Of a stretch of 64,000 nt of DNA, positions 49,346-61,200 are shown in pieces (positions within the stretch are counted from its first letter, which is position 1; each line of letters opens with the position of its first letter). The translations under genes were made by a program, and so were the position numbers. This DNA comes from Macrolepiota albuminosa (Eukaryota; Basidiomycota; Agaricomycetes; Agaricales; Agaricaceae): NCBI GenBank assembly GCA_027475525.1, contig JAMWFC010000005.1:1810019-1874018 (forward strand), in the 5' to 3' direction. Under the pieces are notes generated by a model. The model was given only the letters and a program-made list of their open reading frames with translations, did not search any database and was not told where the DNA came from.

Positions 49346-49833
49346 ATTGAGATGGGACAAAGATACAACCTTCCTCACTAAAGACTCATGCAGCCAAGAG
49401 GTGTCACTGACTGAAATCAGCTCCTGATACGTATGTGAGGGGAGATGGTCAGCGAAGATTGCCGCAGAAGACTCGGATAGCCAGTTCTGTGGGTTGATGA
49501 CTATGCGTCTGCCGTGGATAGAGGACGGCGCAAATTCCAAGCTGTCCCTTTGAAGATGGTCTTGATCTTTCAACGGGGTGATTCTTACTACAGTCAAAGA
49601 AATGAGTGGCTCTACGCTTCAGCCAGTCCAGTCCACAACCAGGGATGCGATATGAGCGTTGAAAAGAGTCGTCTTCAAGTTGAGAACAACGACATAGAGT
49701 ACAACTCTTTGTGAAATGTATAATAAAACACAAAAGAAGAATCATCAGACTATACATTGAAACGATAGAAGAAGCCTGCGCGTACCAAAGGGCATTTGAG
49801 GCAGCTGAATAACGCAGGTACTAGTTAAAAAGA

Positions 49834-49912
49834 TGACCGAGACAGGGGTCGAACCTGCAATCTCCTGATTCGCGATTCGTAGTCAGACGCGATGCCATTT
49901 CGCCACACGGCC
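49834..49912 (-). tRNA. tRNA-Arg (anticodon ACG) with a 7-nt intron
   Basis: 79 nt cloverleaf on the minus strand. The acceptor stem GGCCGTG/CTCGGTC pairs with one G-T and one T-T mismatch. D-arm GCG...CGC; anticodon stem TCTGA/TCAGG with loop CTACGAA; T-arm GCAGG-TTCGACC-CCTGT; discriminator A. Between the stem strands there are 14 nt instead of 7, so an intron of 7 nt just after the anticodon is inferred. A run of five T follows at once, the Pol III terminator. Internal promoter boxes (TGGCGAAATGG, GGTTCGACCCC) are intact. Confidence 0.85.
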
Positions 49913-50489
49913 ATATTACTTGACCTGCAAAAGCCTAACACTATTGGAACATATGGAGGGCCCTCTAAATTATGCTCCCTTGATATACCAATGGTATACA
50001 AGCTCTACTGGGTTCTGTAGGACTCAAAGTCTGGTACATCATGATGTATGGCATCCTCTTGATCCCGATCTCGATTCTCATTATTCCGGAGATTTTTTTT
50101 GAAGCATTCATTACTCTTGACTTTCCACAAATTTGGTAGGAAGTGGTGGCATCAATGGAAACATCTGGTCAACATGACATCTCAGCCCTTGGGACATTGG
50201 CTATATTCAATATTATCTTGCTTGTTGATAATGAAGTAACAATCAAGGTCAATACAGACCAGGGAAACCTTGGTCCAGGTGAAACAAAATGAAAATTTGG
50301 TCAGACCCTTGCCCTTCTTTTACTGCTTGTGCCACTTTGTGATCTTGAACCTTGGAGCAATGACAGATGTAATCAGTAAGAATGTATCAAATATTTGATA
50401 CAAAGTCTACACTGTGAGCATAGAGCTCACACTTCTTCCATTTCAAGTACAACTTGTACTTGTGTAGTCATTCAAACATGACTCTGAGA

Positions 50490-50867
50490 GTCAGGCAAGA
50501 GACCAGCAAAGCTGACCAAGCAGTCAGACATTGCTAGACAGCTTACAGTAGGTTCAGTATGTAGGCCAGAAGAACACTGCTATTGTTCAGCCTGAGGATA
50601 TTCTATCCACACTGCTTTTATACTATATTAGTGGCTGTGCTATTACTAATACTGTTTAACTAATTGGGCCCTGGTATGTAATGGAGTATGACTAACAATA
50701 ATTGATGCTGAGTAAGGTCCATGCTTATGACTTATCAAGGCTGACTACTAGAAGATGAAAGGAGATAGGACAGGCTGAGCAGTCATTTGGATGTGCTAAA
50801 AGTGGGCACATCATTGGACTAAGCTCAGAGTAGAGTTGGACACAGTCTGGAAACCAGTCTCCTGACA
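50490..50867 (-). repeat. Degenerate LTR-like repeat A, copy 1
   Basis: Minus-strand start TGTCAGGAGACTGG. Similar over about 380 bp, with many differences, to 52660-53034, including a TATA-like segment and the shared tail GTCTCTTGCCTGAC. Boundaries approximate. Confidence 0.55.
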
Positions 50868-51422
50868 TGTACATGATGGCTAAATGATGGCTAGGACAAG
50901 GTGGTTATGTGCAAGTTGACAGGTGTGATCCAAAATACTGAATCAAGGCAGTGATGCATATGATGGTGAGTGTCATCTGGGGATGTGTAGCTAGGGCAGA
51001 ATGTGTAGGTTGGCAGAGAGGCAGTGCTGGGGTCCCAGAGGTGGTTCTTGAGGTGGAGGTTGTGACAATTAAGCATTACTTCCCACTTTTTGTATCTGAA
51101 TCTTCATTATACTTGAGTAAAAACTCAACAACACTTAGATGACCATTTTTCAATTCAATCTTGATTGATAAATCTAAAATTTTAAACAGCATGAGCATCC
51201 AAGCTCTTGGGCATGTCATTGACAAGCAGAATATTCACCAGATCAAGACAAGCTTGATCGCATATGGGAGTGGCAAATGCCACAAAATTACAATGACATC
51301 CAACGATTTGTTGGCCTTGTCAATTATATATTGTAATGGATTGTCACACTAGTTATAAGTGTCAACAATGCTGTTACCAGACAGTAGAGTATTACATAAG
51401 ACAACATCTTGTATTCACTTTA

Positions 51423-51576
51423 GTTCTAGTCAAATCCAATATAGCAGTCTGATTTAGCATTGTGTGATCTACACAAGAAGGTTTTAGCTTGTAACCAATG
51501 TTCTAGTCAAATCCAATATAGCAGTCTGATTTAGCATTGTGTGATCTACACAAGAAGGTTTTAGCTTGTAACCAAT
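51423..51576. repeat. 77-bp tandem duplication, no. 2
   Basis: Exact adjacent copies 51423-51499 and 51500-51576. Confidence 0.9.
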
Positions 51577-52271
51577 AGTTACATTTTTTTTAAATCTTCT
51601 GCTATCAGCTTTAGACTCTAGGCTTGTTACCAACTAGTCAACTCATCAAAACTTTCAACTTCTGTTGGCATCACATTAAAATGTGCTTTCATGACTATCT
51701 TTCTTGATCCAGAGGTCTCTTTTCCAGATACAAGTGACCCACCTATCCCCCAAGCTATGAAGATGCTAGCTGTGTCTACATACCAGCCCCCACTAAAGCA
51801 GGATGAAAAGTTACCTTGCAATACTAGTGCAAGCTTTGAAATGCTGGGTAGATTATCTATTTCATAAATGATGTCTATAGTGAGGCTTGATGGTAAACCA
51901 GAGGAAAAAATCACAGTCTCAGAAGTATTGCTACTAGTGAGCCAGATGCCCTCATTAATGTATCCAGTCTTGCCAAGAGCTCATTAGCTCAGTCCAAAGG
52001 TCAGTCAGTGATAGGCTTCTACTCAGGCTGAGCACATCAAGAGACACTATAGGCCTACTGACACTTGACATACTGGAGACTCTAGCAACCTTCTTGGACA
52101 CAGAACATCTCTGGCTTTGGTGCTCCATTACAGGCTTTACTTATCACTCTCAACTACTACTTATTAGCCCTCTAGCATACACTATCCATTGACTTCAAGG
52201 ATTTAGGGGGCTCAGAACTCATAGTGCTAGCACAATGGTGGGAAGATGTAAGGGCAGCCTCTAGAGGCTAT

Positions 52272-52474
52272 CACTGCTGGTGCTGAAAGGTATTTCCATT
52301 GGAAAAAGTAGAAAAAAAACATGTTATACCATTTTCCATGTACCATTTTCTGGAAGAAAAAGTCTTTAAACAAAGCACAGTGCCTTTTTCTATCTGAAAT
52401 TAGCACTTTGGAAATGGTATAACATGCTTCTTTTACACTTTTTTCAATGGAAACATTTTTCAGTGCCAGCAGTG
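52272..52474. mobile_element. Palindromic MITE-like element, about 203 bp
   Basis: Long imperfect terminal inverted repeats of about 70 bp: left end CACTGCTGGTGCTGAAA, right end on the other strand CACTGCTGGCACTGAAA, and inner blocks such as CATGTTATACCATTT in both orientations. TAT flanks each side as a candidate target duplication. No coding capacity. Superfamily not assigned. Confidence 0.75.
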
Positions 52475-52659
52475 TATGGCTCAGTCACACAGCTGGCAGA
52501 GAGAGATCCAAAGTGTATTAGAGTATATACTAACAATATCATAATAACTACTCACCCTATAAGGGCAATGCTAAATGTCTGTGGAACTCCTTCCACAGAC
52601 TAGCAGGTGCTGGTGATAAGCGAGAGTCAAGCAGATGTAGAAGCAGGCAAGGGTCAGGC

Positions 52660-53034
52660 AAGAGACTGGCAAGGCTAACCAAGTGGTCGGACATCATTAG
52701 AGAGCTTACAGTTGATTTAGTGTGTAGGCCAGGAGAACACTGCTATTGTTTAGCCTGGAGATATTCTATCCCACAGGCTGCCTATATATACTACATTGGT
52801 GGCTGTGCTATTACTAATACTATTTACTAAGTGGGCCCTGATATATAAAGGAGTATGACTAATAATAATTGATGCTGAGTAAGGTCCATGCATATGACTT
52901 ATCAAGGCTGACTACTAAGAGACAAAAGGAGAAAGGGTGGGCTAAGCAGCTAGTCAGATCTGCTAGGAATAGGTATATCGTCAGACTAAGCTCAGAATAT
53001 GTTTGAACACAGTCTAAAGACTGGTCCCCTGATA
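52660..53034 (-). repeat. Degenerate LTR-like repeat A, copy 2
   Basis: Counterpart of 50490-50867 in the same orientation. The 1.8 kb between the copies has no gag-pol frame, so if they were a pair the element is either non-autonomous or fully decayed. Its outer end abuts the next LTR at 53035. Confidence 0.5.
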
Positions 53035-53453
53035 CACTTGGCAGAGTGAAATCCAAAGAGAATAAGTCTAGGGATTTTCTATGCCAGGTTGGATGCTTCT
53101 GGGGCCTCTGAAGCATGAAAAACAACTATAAAGTACAACAAAACCTTAAAAACTTGAAAATTGTCTAAATAAACAACTGTACAAACAAGACAGGAAAACT
53201 CCGGACTTTGGAAGTCAAAAAAGCAAACTTTGGCTTATATAAGCAGTCTGGAAGCGGTGATGAAGGGCCCACACTTGTCTGAATGATAGCTAAAGAATCA
53301 GAGCACCTCAAAGGCTGAGAATAGTACTAACAGATAGTGTTGAGAGAATAGACACAGCAAAATGAGAGAATGATAGAAGAAATAAGGAAATGAATAAAAG
53401 GAGAGTGAAGGAATAGGAAGTGAAAGAAAGAAGAAATAAGGAGTCCCCTGACA
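53035..53453 (-). repeat. LTR-like repeat B, left arm of head-to-head pair
   Basis: On the minus strand starts TGTCAGGGGACTCC and runs about 419 bp with a TATATAAG motif. The plus-strand copy starts only 9 bp away at 53463, so the two form a large inverted repeat. Confidence 0.7.
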
Positions 53454-53462
53454 ATAGCCTCC

Positions 53463-53938
53463 TGTCAGGGGACTCCTCATTTCTTCCTTTTCTCACTCCT
53501 TATCTCTTCACTCTCCCTTCATTCATTCTCTTATTTCTTCTGACATTATTTCATTTTACTGTTTCTATTCTTTCAACACTATCTGTTAGTACTACTCTCA
53601 GCCCTTGAGGTGCTCTGGTTCTTTAGCTACCATTCAGACAAGTGTGGGCCCCTCAGCACTGCTTCCAGACCACTTATATAAGCCAGAGTTTGCCAGAGTT
53701 TGCTCTTTATTTGTGCAATTGTTTGTATAGGCAATTTTTGAGTTTTTAAGGTTTTGTTGTACTGTACAGTTGTTTCCCATGCTTCAGAGGCCCCAGAAGT
53801 GTCCAACTTGGCATAGGGAATCCCAAGGTTTTGTTGTACTGTACAGTTGTTTCCCATGCTTCAGAGGCCCCAGAAGTGTCCAACTTGGCATAGGGAATCC
53901 CTAGACTTGTTCTCTTTGGATCTCCCTCTGCCAGGTGA
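53463..53938 (+). repeat. LTR-like repeat B, right arm of head-to-head pair
   Basis: Starts TGTCAGGGGACTCC and mirrors 53453-53035 with moderate divergence. It appears longer only because of the 77-bp duplication at 53748-53901. Confidence 0.7.
53748..53901. repeat. 77-bp tandem duplication, no. 3
   Basis: Exact adjacent copies 53748-53824 and 53825-53901. The other arm of the inverted repeat has this segment once. Confidence 0.9.
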
Positions 53939-54423
53939 GTAGCTATCATGATATTGTCAGTATATATTCTAATATACTTTGGATCTTCCTCTGCCAGCTA
54001 TGTGACTAAGCCACAGCCTCTAGAGGTCGCCCTTACACCTATTTTATTGCTAGTTTCCTTCAGGGTCATTGCTTGTTTTTAAGGCTTCTTTTTTTTAGGG
54101 GGGAGTCAGAGTATGGGCATTTGTTTAAGTCCTGCTGCCTTTTCTGCACTCTTTTGGCCTTCTTCCAGCTCTTTTTGGGAGTGACAATATGCCATCCTAT
54201 GCTCATGGAGTTTTCCTGGGGGTAGACACTGTCCTATGCTGTAGCGAGCTTATTTCCATATGTTTCTGTGCTTGGCATGAGATTGCATGCCATAGCAGGA
54301 GGAAGTTGCCTAGTGGATGGTCTCTGGCTTGTAATGAGGGTGTCTGGGAGGGAGGAGAGAGGGGAGGCTGATAGAGAGCATGCTGTTGTAGTGGGGGATT
54401 ATTGCTGCCACCTCTGCATATGT

Positions 54424-55446
54424 TGATGACGCCCAGAGTTTTGGTCAGCAACAAATGTAGCAATTGTGTTACCGTACCAAGAGTGTGCGTTGGGCGCGCT
54501 AAAAGTGTGGTGAGGAGTCCCGGGCAGGTCCCAGAGAACGCGTCTGTGAAAAAGGGTAAAAGTCGGTAACGGGGTCGGCAAGTGTCAAGCGCTAAGGTAA
54601 AGCGCCTAAGAAAAGAGCGGTAAGTGAACACGGTAAAGGTAAGCGGCAAGAGCACGATAAGCTTAGCGAGGTCTAAGCGTCGATAATGCCTGCCGTAGTT
54701 GCAAGGCGCGAATAAGTCAAAGTTTAGCGAGAGTCTGCAACTGCCGACGAGTTCGACGTTGCCTGCCTGCCGTAGTTGCAAGGCGCGAATAAGTCAAAGT
54801 TTAGCGAGAGTCTGCAACTGCCGACGAGTTCGACGTTGCCAACCGTAAATGAGCTCTTGAGCGTAAGGGAGACTGAAGTAAGTGGGGGAACTCTGGTCTA
54901 TTCGTCTGATGATCTATGTACAAGTCGGTAAGTAATATATATACTACAAGGAGTTCACCGTCGCCAGTGACCAACCATTGCCAAAGTGCGGTAAACTGGA
55001 AAATTTCATAGGGGTAGCTCCAACGGTTTCAGATCCCTACCGTCCATTCAAGACCCTTGGCGCCACCAGGCGGCAGATCGCGGTGCTAAATCATCAATCC
55101 ATCACCCTTCTGTCTGTCAGAACACCTAAGCGACGTTGGGCGCCAAATCGAGACGGTAAGCGGTGTCAGACGCCAAGGTCAAATGCCAAGCTGTCCGTCA
55201 GTTTTTGATAGATCATCAAGCTTCTCGCTAAGCGCTGCCATCAGTGACTGATGCCATCTGTCAGTTGTCATTCCTGCTGCCGTCGGCGCTATCATTGATC
55301 GGATCTGCTTCTTGCCGTGCGCGGCTGTCGGGAATGGCTTAAAATGGGTAGAACGCGTGCGCTAAGTTCGGAACGAGTGCGGCAAGGTTTCCGGAGCCGG
55401 TGCCGAGCCTGCCGTTGATGCGCCTAACCTGTATAGGGTCCTATCA
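54424..55446 (-). repeat. Putative gypsy 3' LTR
   Basis: Minus-strand start TGATAGGACC (55446) follows a GTTGGGGGGAGA polypurine tract (55458-55447). The left end is set at TGATGACG (54424), giving TGAT...ATCA termini and coinciding with the sudden return of CpG. A TATATATA lies at about 54938. Contains one 77-bp duplication. The left border needs the partner LTR for proof. Confidence 0.6.
54687..54840. repeat. 77-bp tandem duplication, no. 4
   Basis: Exact adjacent copies 54687-54763 and 54764-54840 inside the putative LTR. Confidence 0.9.
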
Positions 55447-55458
55447 TCTCCCCCCAAC
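55447..55458 (-). promoter_or_regulatory. gypsy polypurine tract
   Basis: GTTGGGGGGAGA on the minus strand directly before the putative 3' LTR; the usual primer for plus-strand DNA synthesis. Confidence 0.65.
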
Positions 55459-55617
55459 TGAAAAATTGACTGTCCTCAGTCACCAAATAAGGCTACCGTT
55501 ACCGTTTTTGTGACAAGTGGCCCGTGCGTTCTTGAGATTTGGTTTATAGTCCTGGCGCATGAGTTTGGACTTCGTCTCTCCTCCACATCTTTTTCCTGGC
55601 GCTCAAATAAAAAAAAT

Positions 55618-57852
55618 ATGTCTTTCCGTATTCCAACTCCGCCCCCCGTTCCGTCTCAGGCTGCTCAAGAAGCCGCATACGCCTACATCGCCAAGGCGAA
55701 TCGTTTCATTCGCCATATCGAGGGCGTTGGCGCCGAGGCGTCCCAAAATCTTGTGGTTGGCGTGATGAAGTTACTGGAGAAGTGGTATGAGGTGAGAGTC
55801 CTTGGCGTTGGGTGGGATCGCGAGATCGAGGTGCGGGAGTGGTGCCGCGCACGGTATGTTGACAATCGTGGCGCTGAGTGGTTAGCGCCTTTCTCCCGCT
55901 TCGTAAGTTGCTTTTGTCACTTAGCGTGTCGCTTAGCTGATTGTTCTCTAGGCGCCTCCCCCAGTCCCCACCATTGAAGATGAGCTGGAGGACATTCTTT
56001 CTGGCGCGTTGCCGATGACCGTAAGCGCATCGGCAACCGAGTGAGTATCTCCTGACCTTTCCTTCTCTAGCTATGGACTGAACTATCCCCCCGTAGCAAG
56101 CAAGAGGTATTGGAGCCTCTTGCTCGATTGCAGATCGAGCAAGAGCAGGAGGAGGCTGCCGCTGCCGCTGCCGCGCACTCCTTGGCGGTGGCAAGGGCAG
56201 AGCTCGCCAAGGAGCAGAAGAAGGAGTCCGTTGCCGAGGGTTCCAGCAAGGGGTCTCGCGCCGACAGTGTACAGAGCCCAACACTGCCGGCTAGCAGGAA
56301 GGGCTCCCCAGTAAAGCCGGGTAAGGCTTTGAAGAAAGTGAGTTTTTGCTCTTGCCGCTGCCGCGCCACGCTAACCACCGTTTCCAAGTCTCGTAAGGGA
56401 AAGGCCCCCCAATACGAGGTATGCCATAGTGACTCTTTGCCGACTCTCTGCTGACTTTCTCCCAGCTCCCTAGCCAGACAACCTTTGACGACAAAGAGTT
56501 GAAGGGTTTGCTCTTGCCGCGCCGGGACGACGTTGTCATGGACGAGGGCATCGAGGGAGGAGTGGAGCTTCCCGAGATGAAGAATAAGCGCACGGTTTCC
56601 CTAGCGACTCGCCAGGAGTTTAAAGAGTCGCATGGAGCGGTAAGTCGCCTTAGCTCTTCATATAGTTCTGGTTCTCAAGTAAGGCTAGTGTGACAAATGC
56701 TGGGCCGACAACGACCCCGAGAGTTGTTGGTTCCCCACTGGCGCTCAACCGTGCTACCGATGCGGCACTCTCAAGCGTGCTTGTACGATTGACGGCGCCA
56801 AGAGTCGTGAGCATGGTGGGGCGCCTGATGCCTTTGTCGAGAAGACCTTTTCCCGGGCGGTTTTGGTCAAGCGGGCTAGGGAGTTTGTCGAGGGGGAACG
56901 TAGGGAGGTTGCCGCTGGGAGAGCGGCCAAAATCAGCAAGTCCTCCTTGGCGCTGCCGACGCGCCAAGGAGATGAATCGGAATCGGTCGGCAAGCGCGGC
57001 GCTGGCGAGCGCCAAGAAAAACGTAAGGCCTCTTCCCCAAGCAAGGGCAAGGGTAAGGCCAAGCGAGTACGCATCGAGTCGCCCTCCCCCTCTCCAACTG
57101 CTGAGGACACGGAGATGAGGGAGCTTGAAGATGCCCTTGCTGCCAGCCGCCTCCCTACCGTTAGCGGTGAGGCTGGCCCCAGCCGCCTGCTGTCCCCTCT
57201 CTCCTTGCCTGAAAACGCGCCTGCCGACGTGTCGACTGCTGGCGCCGCAGGAGATGAAGGTGACATTGTAATGGGGGAACCCGCTGGCGCGCAAGAGGTA
57301 GCTGGGGAGGAGGAGAAACGGGAAGGATCGCCGAGTCGCGAGGAGGGCGGGGGCGGCAGTGAAGATGCTGAGGGAGAGGCAGAGGAGACTTTGCGAGACG
57401 CTCCTGGCGAGTCCCAGGAGTTGCCGATTGTGGAGCCTGCCGCCCCCTGGATGAGCGAGGGCGACTTAGCGACGCAGCTCTGGACGAGCTCGAGTGGGCC
57501 TTCGTTGTGGACCCCCCAGCCTCAGCCAAGAGTCACTGGCAACTCGTACGAGTGGCTGGGGGAGGACTTGGTTTATCCAGTGGTGGCACTGTACCCTCCT
57601 CAGGTTATTGAGCAGCTGGGAGCGCGGGCGGCAAGTATGCGGGCGGTATTGGGTCGCGAGCGCGAACGTGCTCGGCAACAAATCATGGCCTCGCGACTCA
57701 GGTACTCCAACCTCACCCGTAGTATGGAGATCCTCGAGGAGTACCAAGCCGACTGTCATGAGGCGCTAGAATGGCAAGCCCTCAACCAAGTTCAGGTTGG
57801 CGACCTCCTGCCTTTCGACGACTCCTTGCCGCTCTCCGATAGCGAAAACTGA
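55618..57852 (+). CDS. Element-borne opposite-strand gene with Cys-rich putative zinc cluster
   Basis: Six exons, 55618-55902, 55952-56040, 56097-56337, 56389-56418, 56466-56639 and 56689-57852; introns 47-56 nt; 1983 nt, 660 residues. It lies between pol and the 3' LTR, convergent with pol (427 bp apart). N-terminus MSFRIPTPPPVPSQ and a helical block; charged Glu/Lys/Ala-rich middle; then, at the start of exon 6, C274-x2-C277-x8-C286-x8-C295-x2-C298-x6-C305 (CDKC...CYRCGTLKRAC), resembling fungal zinc clusters. A basic stretch KGKGKAKRVR could be a nuclear signal; then an acidic low-complexity region and a helical C-terminus. Function unknown. Exon 4 is only 30 nt. Because genomic RNA is made from the other strand, its introns would survive retrotransposition. 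Confidence 0.75.
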
Positions 57853-58279
57853 CGGACCTTAGAGTAGATAGGCCGTTGTGTATATAAATTTTTGTCCCTC
57901 CCCGTACACATATATATTTCTTGCCGCCCTCTTGCCGAGTGGAAGGATAAGTCCCATAATCTGAGTTAGCGTAGCGGCAGAGAACAGAGAAAGTAAAGCC
58001 AAGAGAAAGCAAAAGGCAAGTATGCTAAGGTAGGTTTTTAGCAAGAGTAATAGTATGTGAGGGACTTAGACAAATTTTGAGGACAAGGGAAACGCTCAGT
58101 AAATCATCATGGCGAAAAACCCTTGGCGAGAGTTGCGCAATGCGCTAAGCGTTGGCGACACGCTAGCGCTGCGACTTGACTATATAAAGAAATGTCTGTT
58201 GAATATAGTATATAAGTAACGGCAAGAAAGATAAGTAAAGTAAGTAATAGAAAATGAGAGCTTATCAATATTTTCTTTT
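57853..58279. other. Spacer between convergent genes in the gypsy element
   Basis: AT-richer segment holding both 3' ends; no frame or repeat recognised. Confidence 0.5.
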
Positions 58280-61200
58280 CTAGTCAATTTCTTCTTCTTC
58301 AACTAAAGTCGGCAAGTCATCATCGTCCAATAATTCTGTTTCTTCAAGTTCTCGTAACTTGGCGGTGTCGATATCTAGCGCTTCCAGCGGCAAGTCGATT
58401 CGTTCCCTGGCGAGATACAGTAGTAGGCGAAAAGCGGCAACAGGTTGATGCAGTACTGAACCATCTAATTCACAGAGCACGTAAGCGCCTCCACGGTTAC
58501 GGGAGATAACTACCAAAGGTCCTAGATAGCGAGGGCGCATTTTCTTGTTGTATGAGGTTTCAATTTTGGAGTTGCGCATGAGCACTAGCGCTCCTCTCGG
58601 GAAGTTGTAATCTTTGATGGTAGCGCTATGCTCGGTTTCGAATCGTAGGGCTGCTTGGCAACGGGCGCTAAAGACTACCTCGTGGAGTCGCTCTAAATCT
58701 TCTTTCCTTCGCTGGAGATCAATAGCTCGTCTGGCGATAAGGTCGGTAGTCGCTAAGATACTGTTGGGTGCTGGCTGAAGATAGGTCGCTTCTATAATGT
58801 CGGCAGGGAGTAACGGATGGGTGCCAGTAGCCGCGTAATAGGGAGAACAACCCATGCGCTTACGAATAGTAACTCTTTCCGACCAGAACACTGAATAGGT
58901 CGCTTCGCTCCAACGAGACTCGTCGCCATCGACTGCCTTGAAGAGTGCTTGCCGAACGTCAAAGTGGGGTCTCTCTACCAGGCCATTGGCGCGTTTGTTG
59001 TAGCCAGATACTCGAATGTGGTGAATGTTGTATTTCTTGGCAAGGTAAGTTAGCGCTTTGATGATGGGCGCACCATTATCCGTGACGATCTCTCTTAGCG
59101 CTCCCCAACGGCAAATAACGTCCTCAAATAGCCATTTGGCGACCGCGTCGGTATTTTCTCTCTGAAGCATTCGAAATTCAGGCCAGTGGATTAGCGAGCA
59201 ACGACCTTGGATGATGTACTTGTAGCGACCAGATTTAGGCAAATGCATGGTATCGACATAGATTTTGCTGAAAAGAGGAGCTGGCGTTGCCACGGTTGGC
59301 GGAATGAGCACTTGGCGCGTTTGTTGGATTTGGCAGAGGTGGCAAGTCCTGATGTACCAGGCGATGTCGGCTCTAGCGTGTGGCCACCAGAATCGTTCTA
59401 ACAGAGAGGCTCGGGTAGCGTACAGACCTCTATGGCCTAGCTCGTCATGCATGGCGCGCAGGACTCGTAAGCGACTTTCTGGCTTGATGATCAGCTTGTG
59501 AGCGCCATCTCGATTGCGTCGCCAAAGGCGGTTGTCGGTAAAGAAGAAGCGGGTAGCATAGCGGATAAAGATCGCGTATTGTTCGTTGGTAAGGTCGGCG
59601 GGTCGCTTAAGGTCTTGTATCCATTGCTCAACTATTAACAAGCGACTGTCTTCCGCCTTTGCCTTGGCGGATCGGGGGACGGCATCGTAGGTCAGGTTTC
59701 TGCTGTCTTCTCTTAGCGACTGGGGTTCCTGTACGACTTTTACTGGAGGCAAGTCTTGTCCAAGGATGCTTGCCGTGTAGAATGTGAGGGGTGCGCTAAA
59801 GGTCTCGGGGCGGTAAGGGACTATGGGATGTAAAAAGATGCTGGTAGGCTGTTGCCGTCGTAGTAGGGGGATTGGCTGTTGTATGAGGTGCACGAAGCCA
59901 TGTAAGCGGTCGATCCAGTCCTCGAAATCGCTATCAGCCTGTGGGTCCACTGCCGGGTCGCCAGGCTGCCGTGGTCGCCTAGAAAGTCCATCTGGTCCGT
60001 GGAAAGAGCTCTTGACGTGTACCAACTCAAAGTGAAACATGAGGATAGCGACTACCCACCGGTTCATGCTAGCGGATGGCTGGATGTCGGGATTCTGCAG
60101 CATGCCTTTGATGTATCTAGCGTCGACTTCAACAATAAGGTTCCGTACGCCTATCAAGTACATCTTTAGCGACCGGAAGGTTTTGAAAAGCCCATAGAGC
60201 TCTAGCTTAGGCTGACTGTAGCGAGATTCCCGGTCGTTTAGCGTGATGGACCCAAAGCGGTTGTAGCGTCGCTGTTTCCGATTGTCGCTAAGGCATTGGC
60301 ACAAAAAGTAGCCAACGGCAATGTACGAGGTATCCACCGCCAAGATGACAGGGTCGGCAGAGCTATAGTCGATGGGAACAAGGGGCTTGGCGTCTTGTAA
60401 GGCTTTTACTAAATCTCGTTGGGCAGTGACCTGGTCTGGCCCAAATTCGAAGGGCTCGTTAGCGCGGGTGAGTCGGTTAAGGGCATGTGCGCGATGGGCA
60501 AAGTTTTTGACGAATATTCTGAGAACGCCAACGGTACCAAGAAAGGCGCGAACTTCAGATAAGTCGCGGCAAGGGCCCCAGCGCTCCAAGAGTGCTAAGC
60601 GAGATTCGTCGGGAACGCGTCCGTCGGGAGTGCAGATGTGACCAAGTATTTTGAACCTTGGCGCGCATAGGAGGAGTTTGTGGCCGCTAAAAGTCCCACC
60701 GCTATACTTCATACGTTGGAGAACTCGGTTGAGCAACTGGAAAAAGTCCCATAGCGCTAAGCGAATATTGGGGTTCTCGGGATGGGTTGCCGGTAAGCCG
60801 TTTACGAGTCGCCAGTCTTTGGGGCCTTTGACGCCAACGTCGTCGATGAAGCTAAGGACGTTATGCGGTATCTCGGGTTGGAGGATGAAAGTGATGTCGT
60901 CATGGAATATGGGGACTGAGTTTGTCCAGCCCATCGGCAAGGTAACTAGGCGGAGTGCGCCAAACGGAGTTTGAAACGTAGTGAGGTCGCGGGAAGAAGG
61001 GTGGATTAAGCGTTCGTCGTAGCCAACATAGAGGTCAAGGGTGGCGCCACAAATGCGCCCGGCAAAGGACTCGGCAACGTGATCAGGGAAAGGCGGTACG
61101 CCAGAGTGTCGTATGGTGACTCTATTCAGTGGTTCAAGACTGTGGACTATGCGTAGATTGCCGTTCTTTTTGAGGACACAGAACCAACGGGAGCGGTAAG

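Larger units (their letters stand above)
48128..49833. other. Intergenic before the repeat block
   Basis: AT-rich. Contains the palindrome 49024-49057, a half copy near 49109 and the first 77-bp duplication. A minus-strand frame (49597-49238) runs into the duplication and has no recognised motif. Confidence 0.45.
50100..54423. other. CpG-depleted graveyard of old repeats
   Basis: I counted only about ten CG dinucleotides in some 4.3 kb, while TG and CA are plentiful. Flanking DNA on both sides has normal CpG. Contains LTR-like fragments, a MITE, two 77-bp duplications and no supported gene. The pattern fits long-term cytosine methylation and deamination, or a CpG-directed repeat-mutation process. 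Right border coincides with the young gypsy LTR. Confidence 0.85.

Noticed and set aside
49238..49597. Minus-strand 119-codon frame
   Set aside because: Runs into a 77-bp duplication, has no recognisable domain and lies in repeat-flanking DNA.
52859..53857. Short frames within LTR-like repeats
   Set aside because: They are translations of non-coding LTR sequence; stops and repeats are random with respect to frame.
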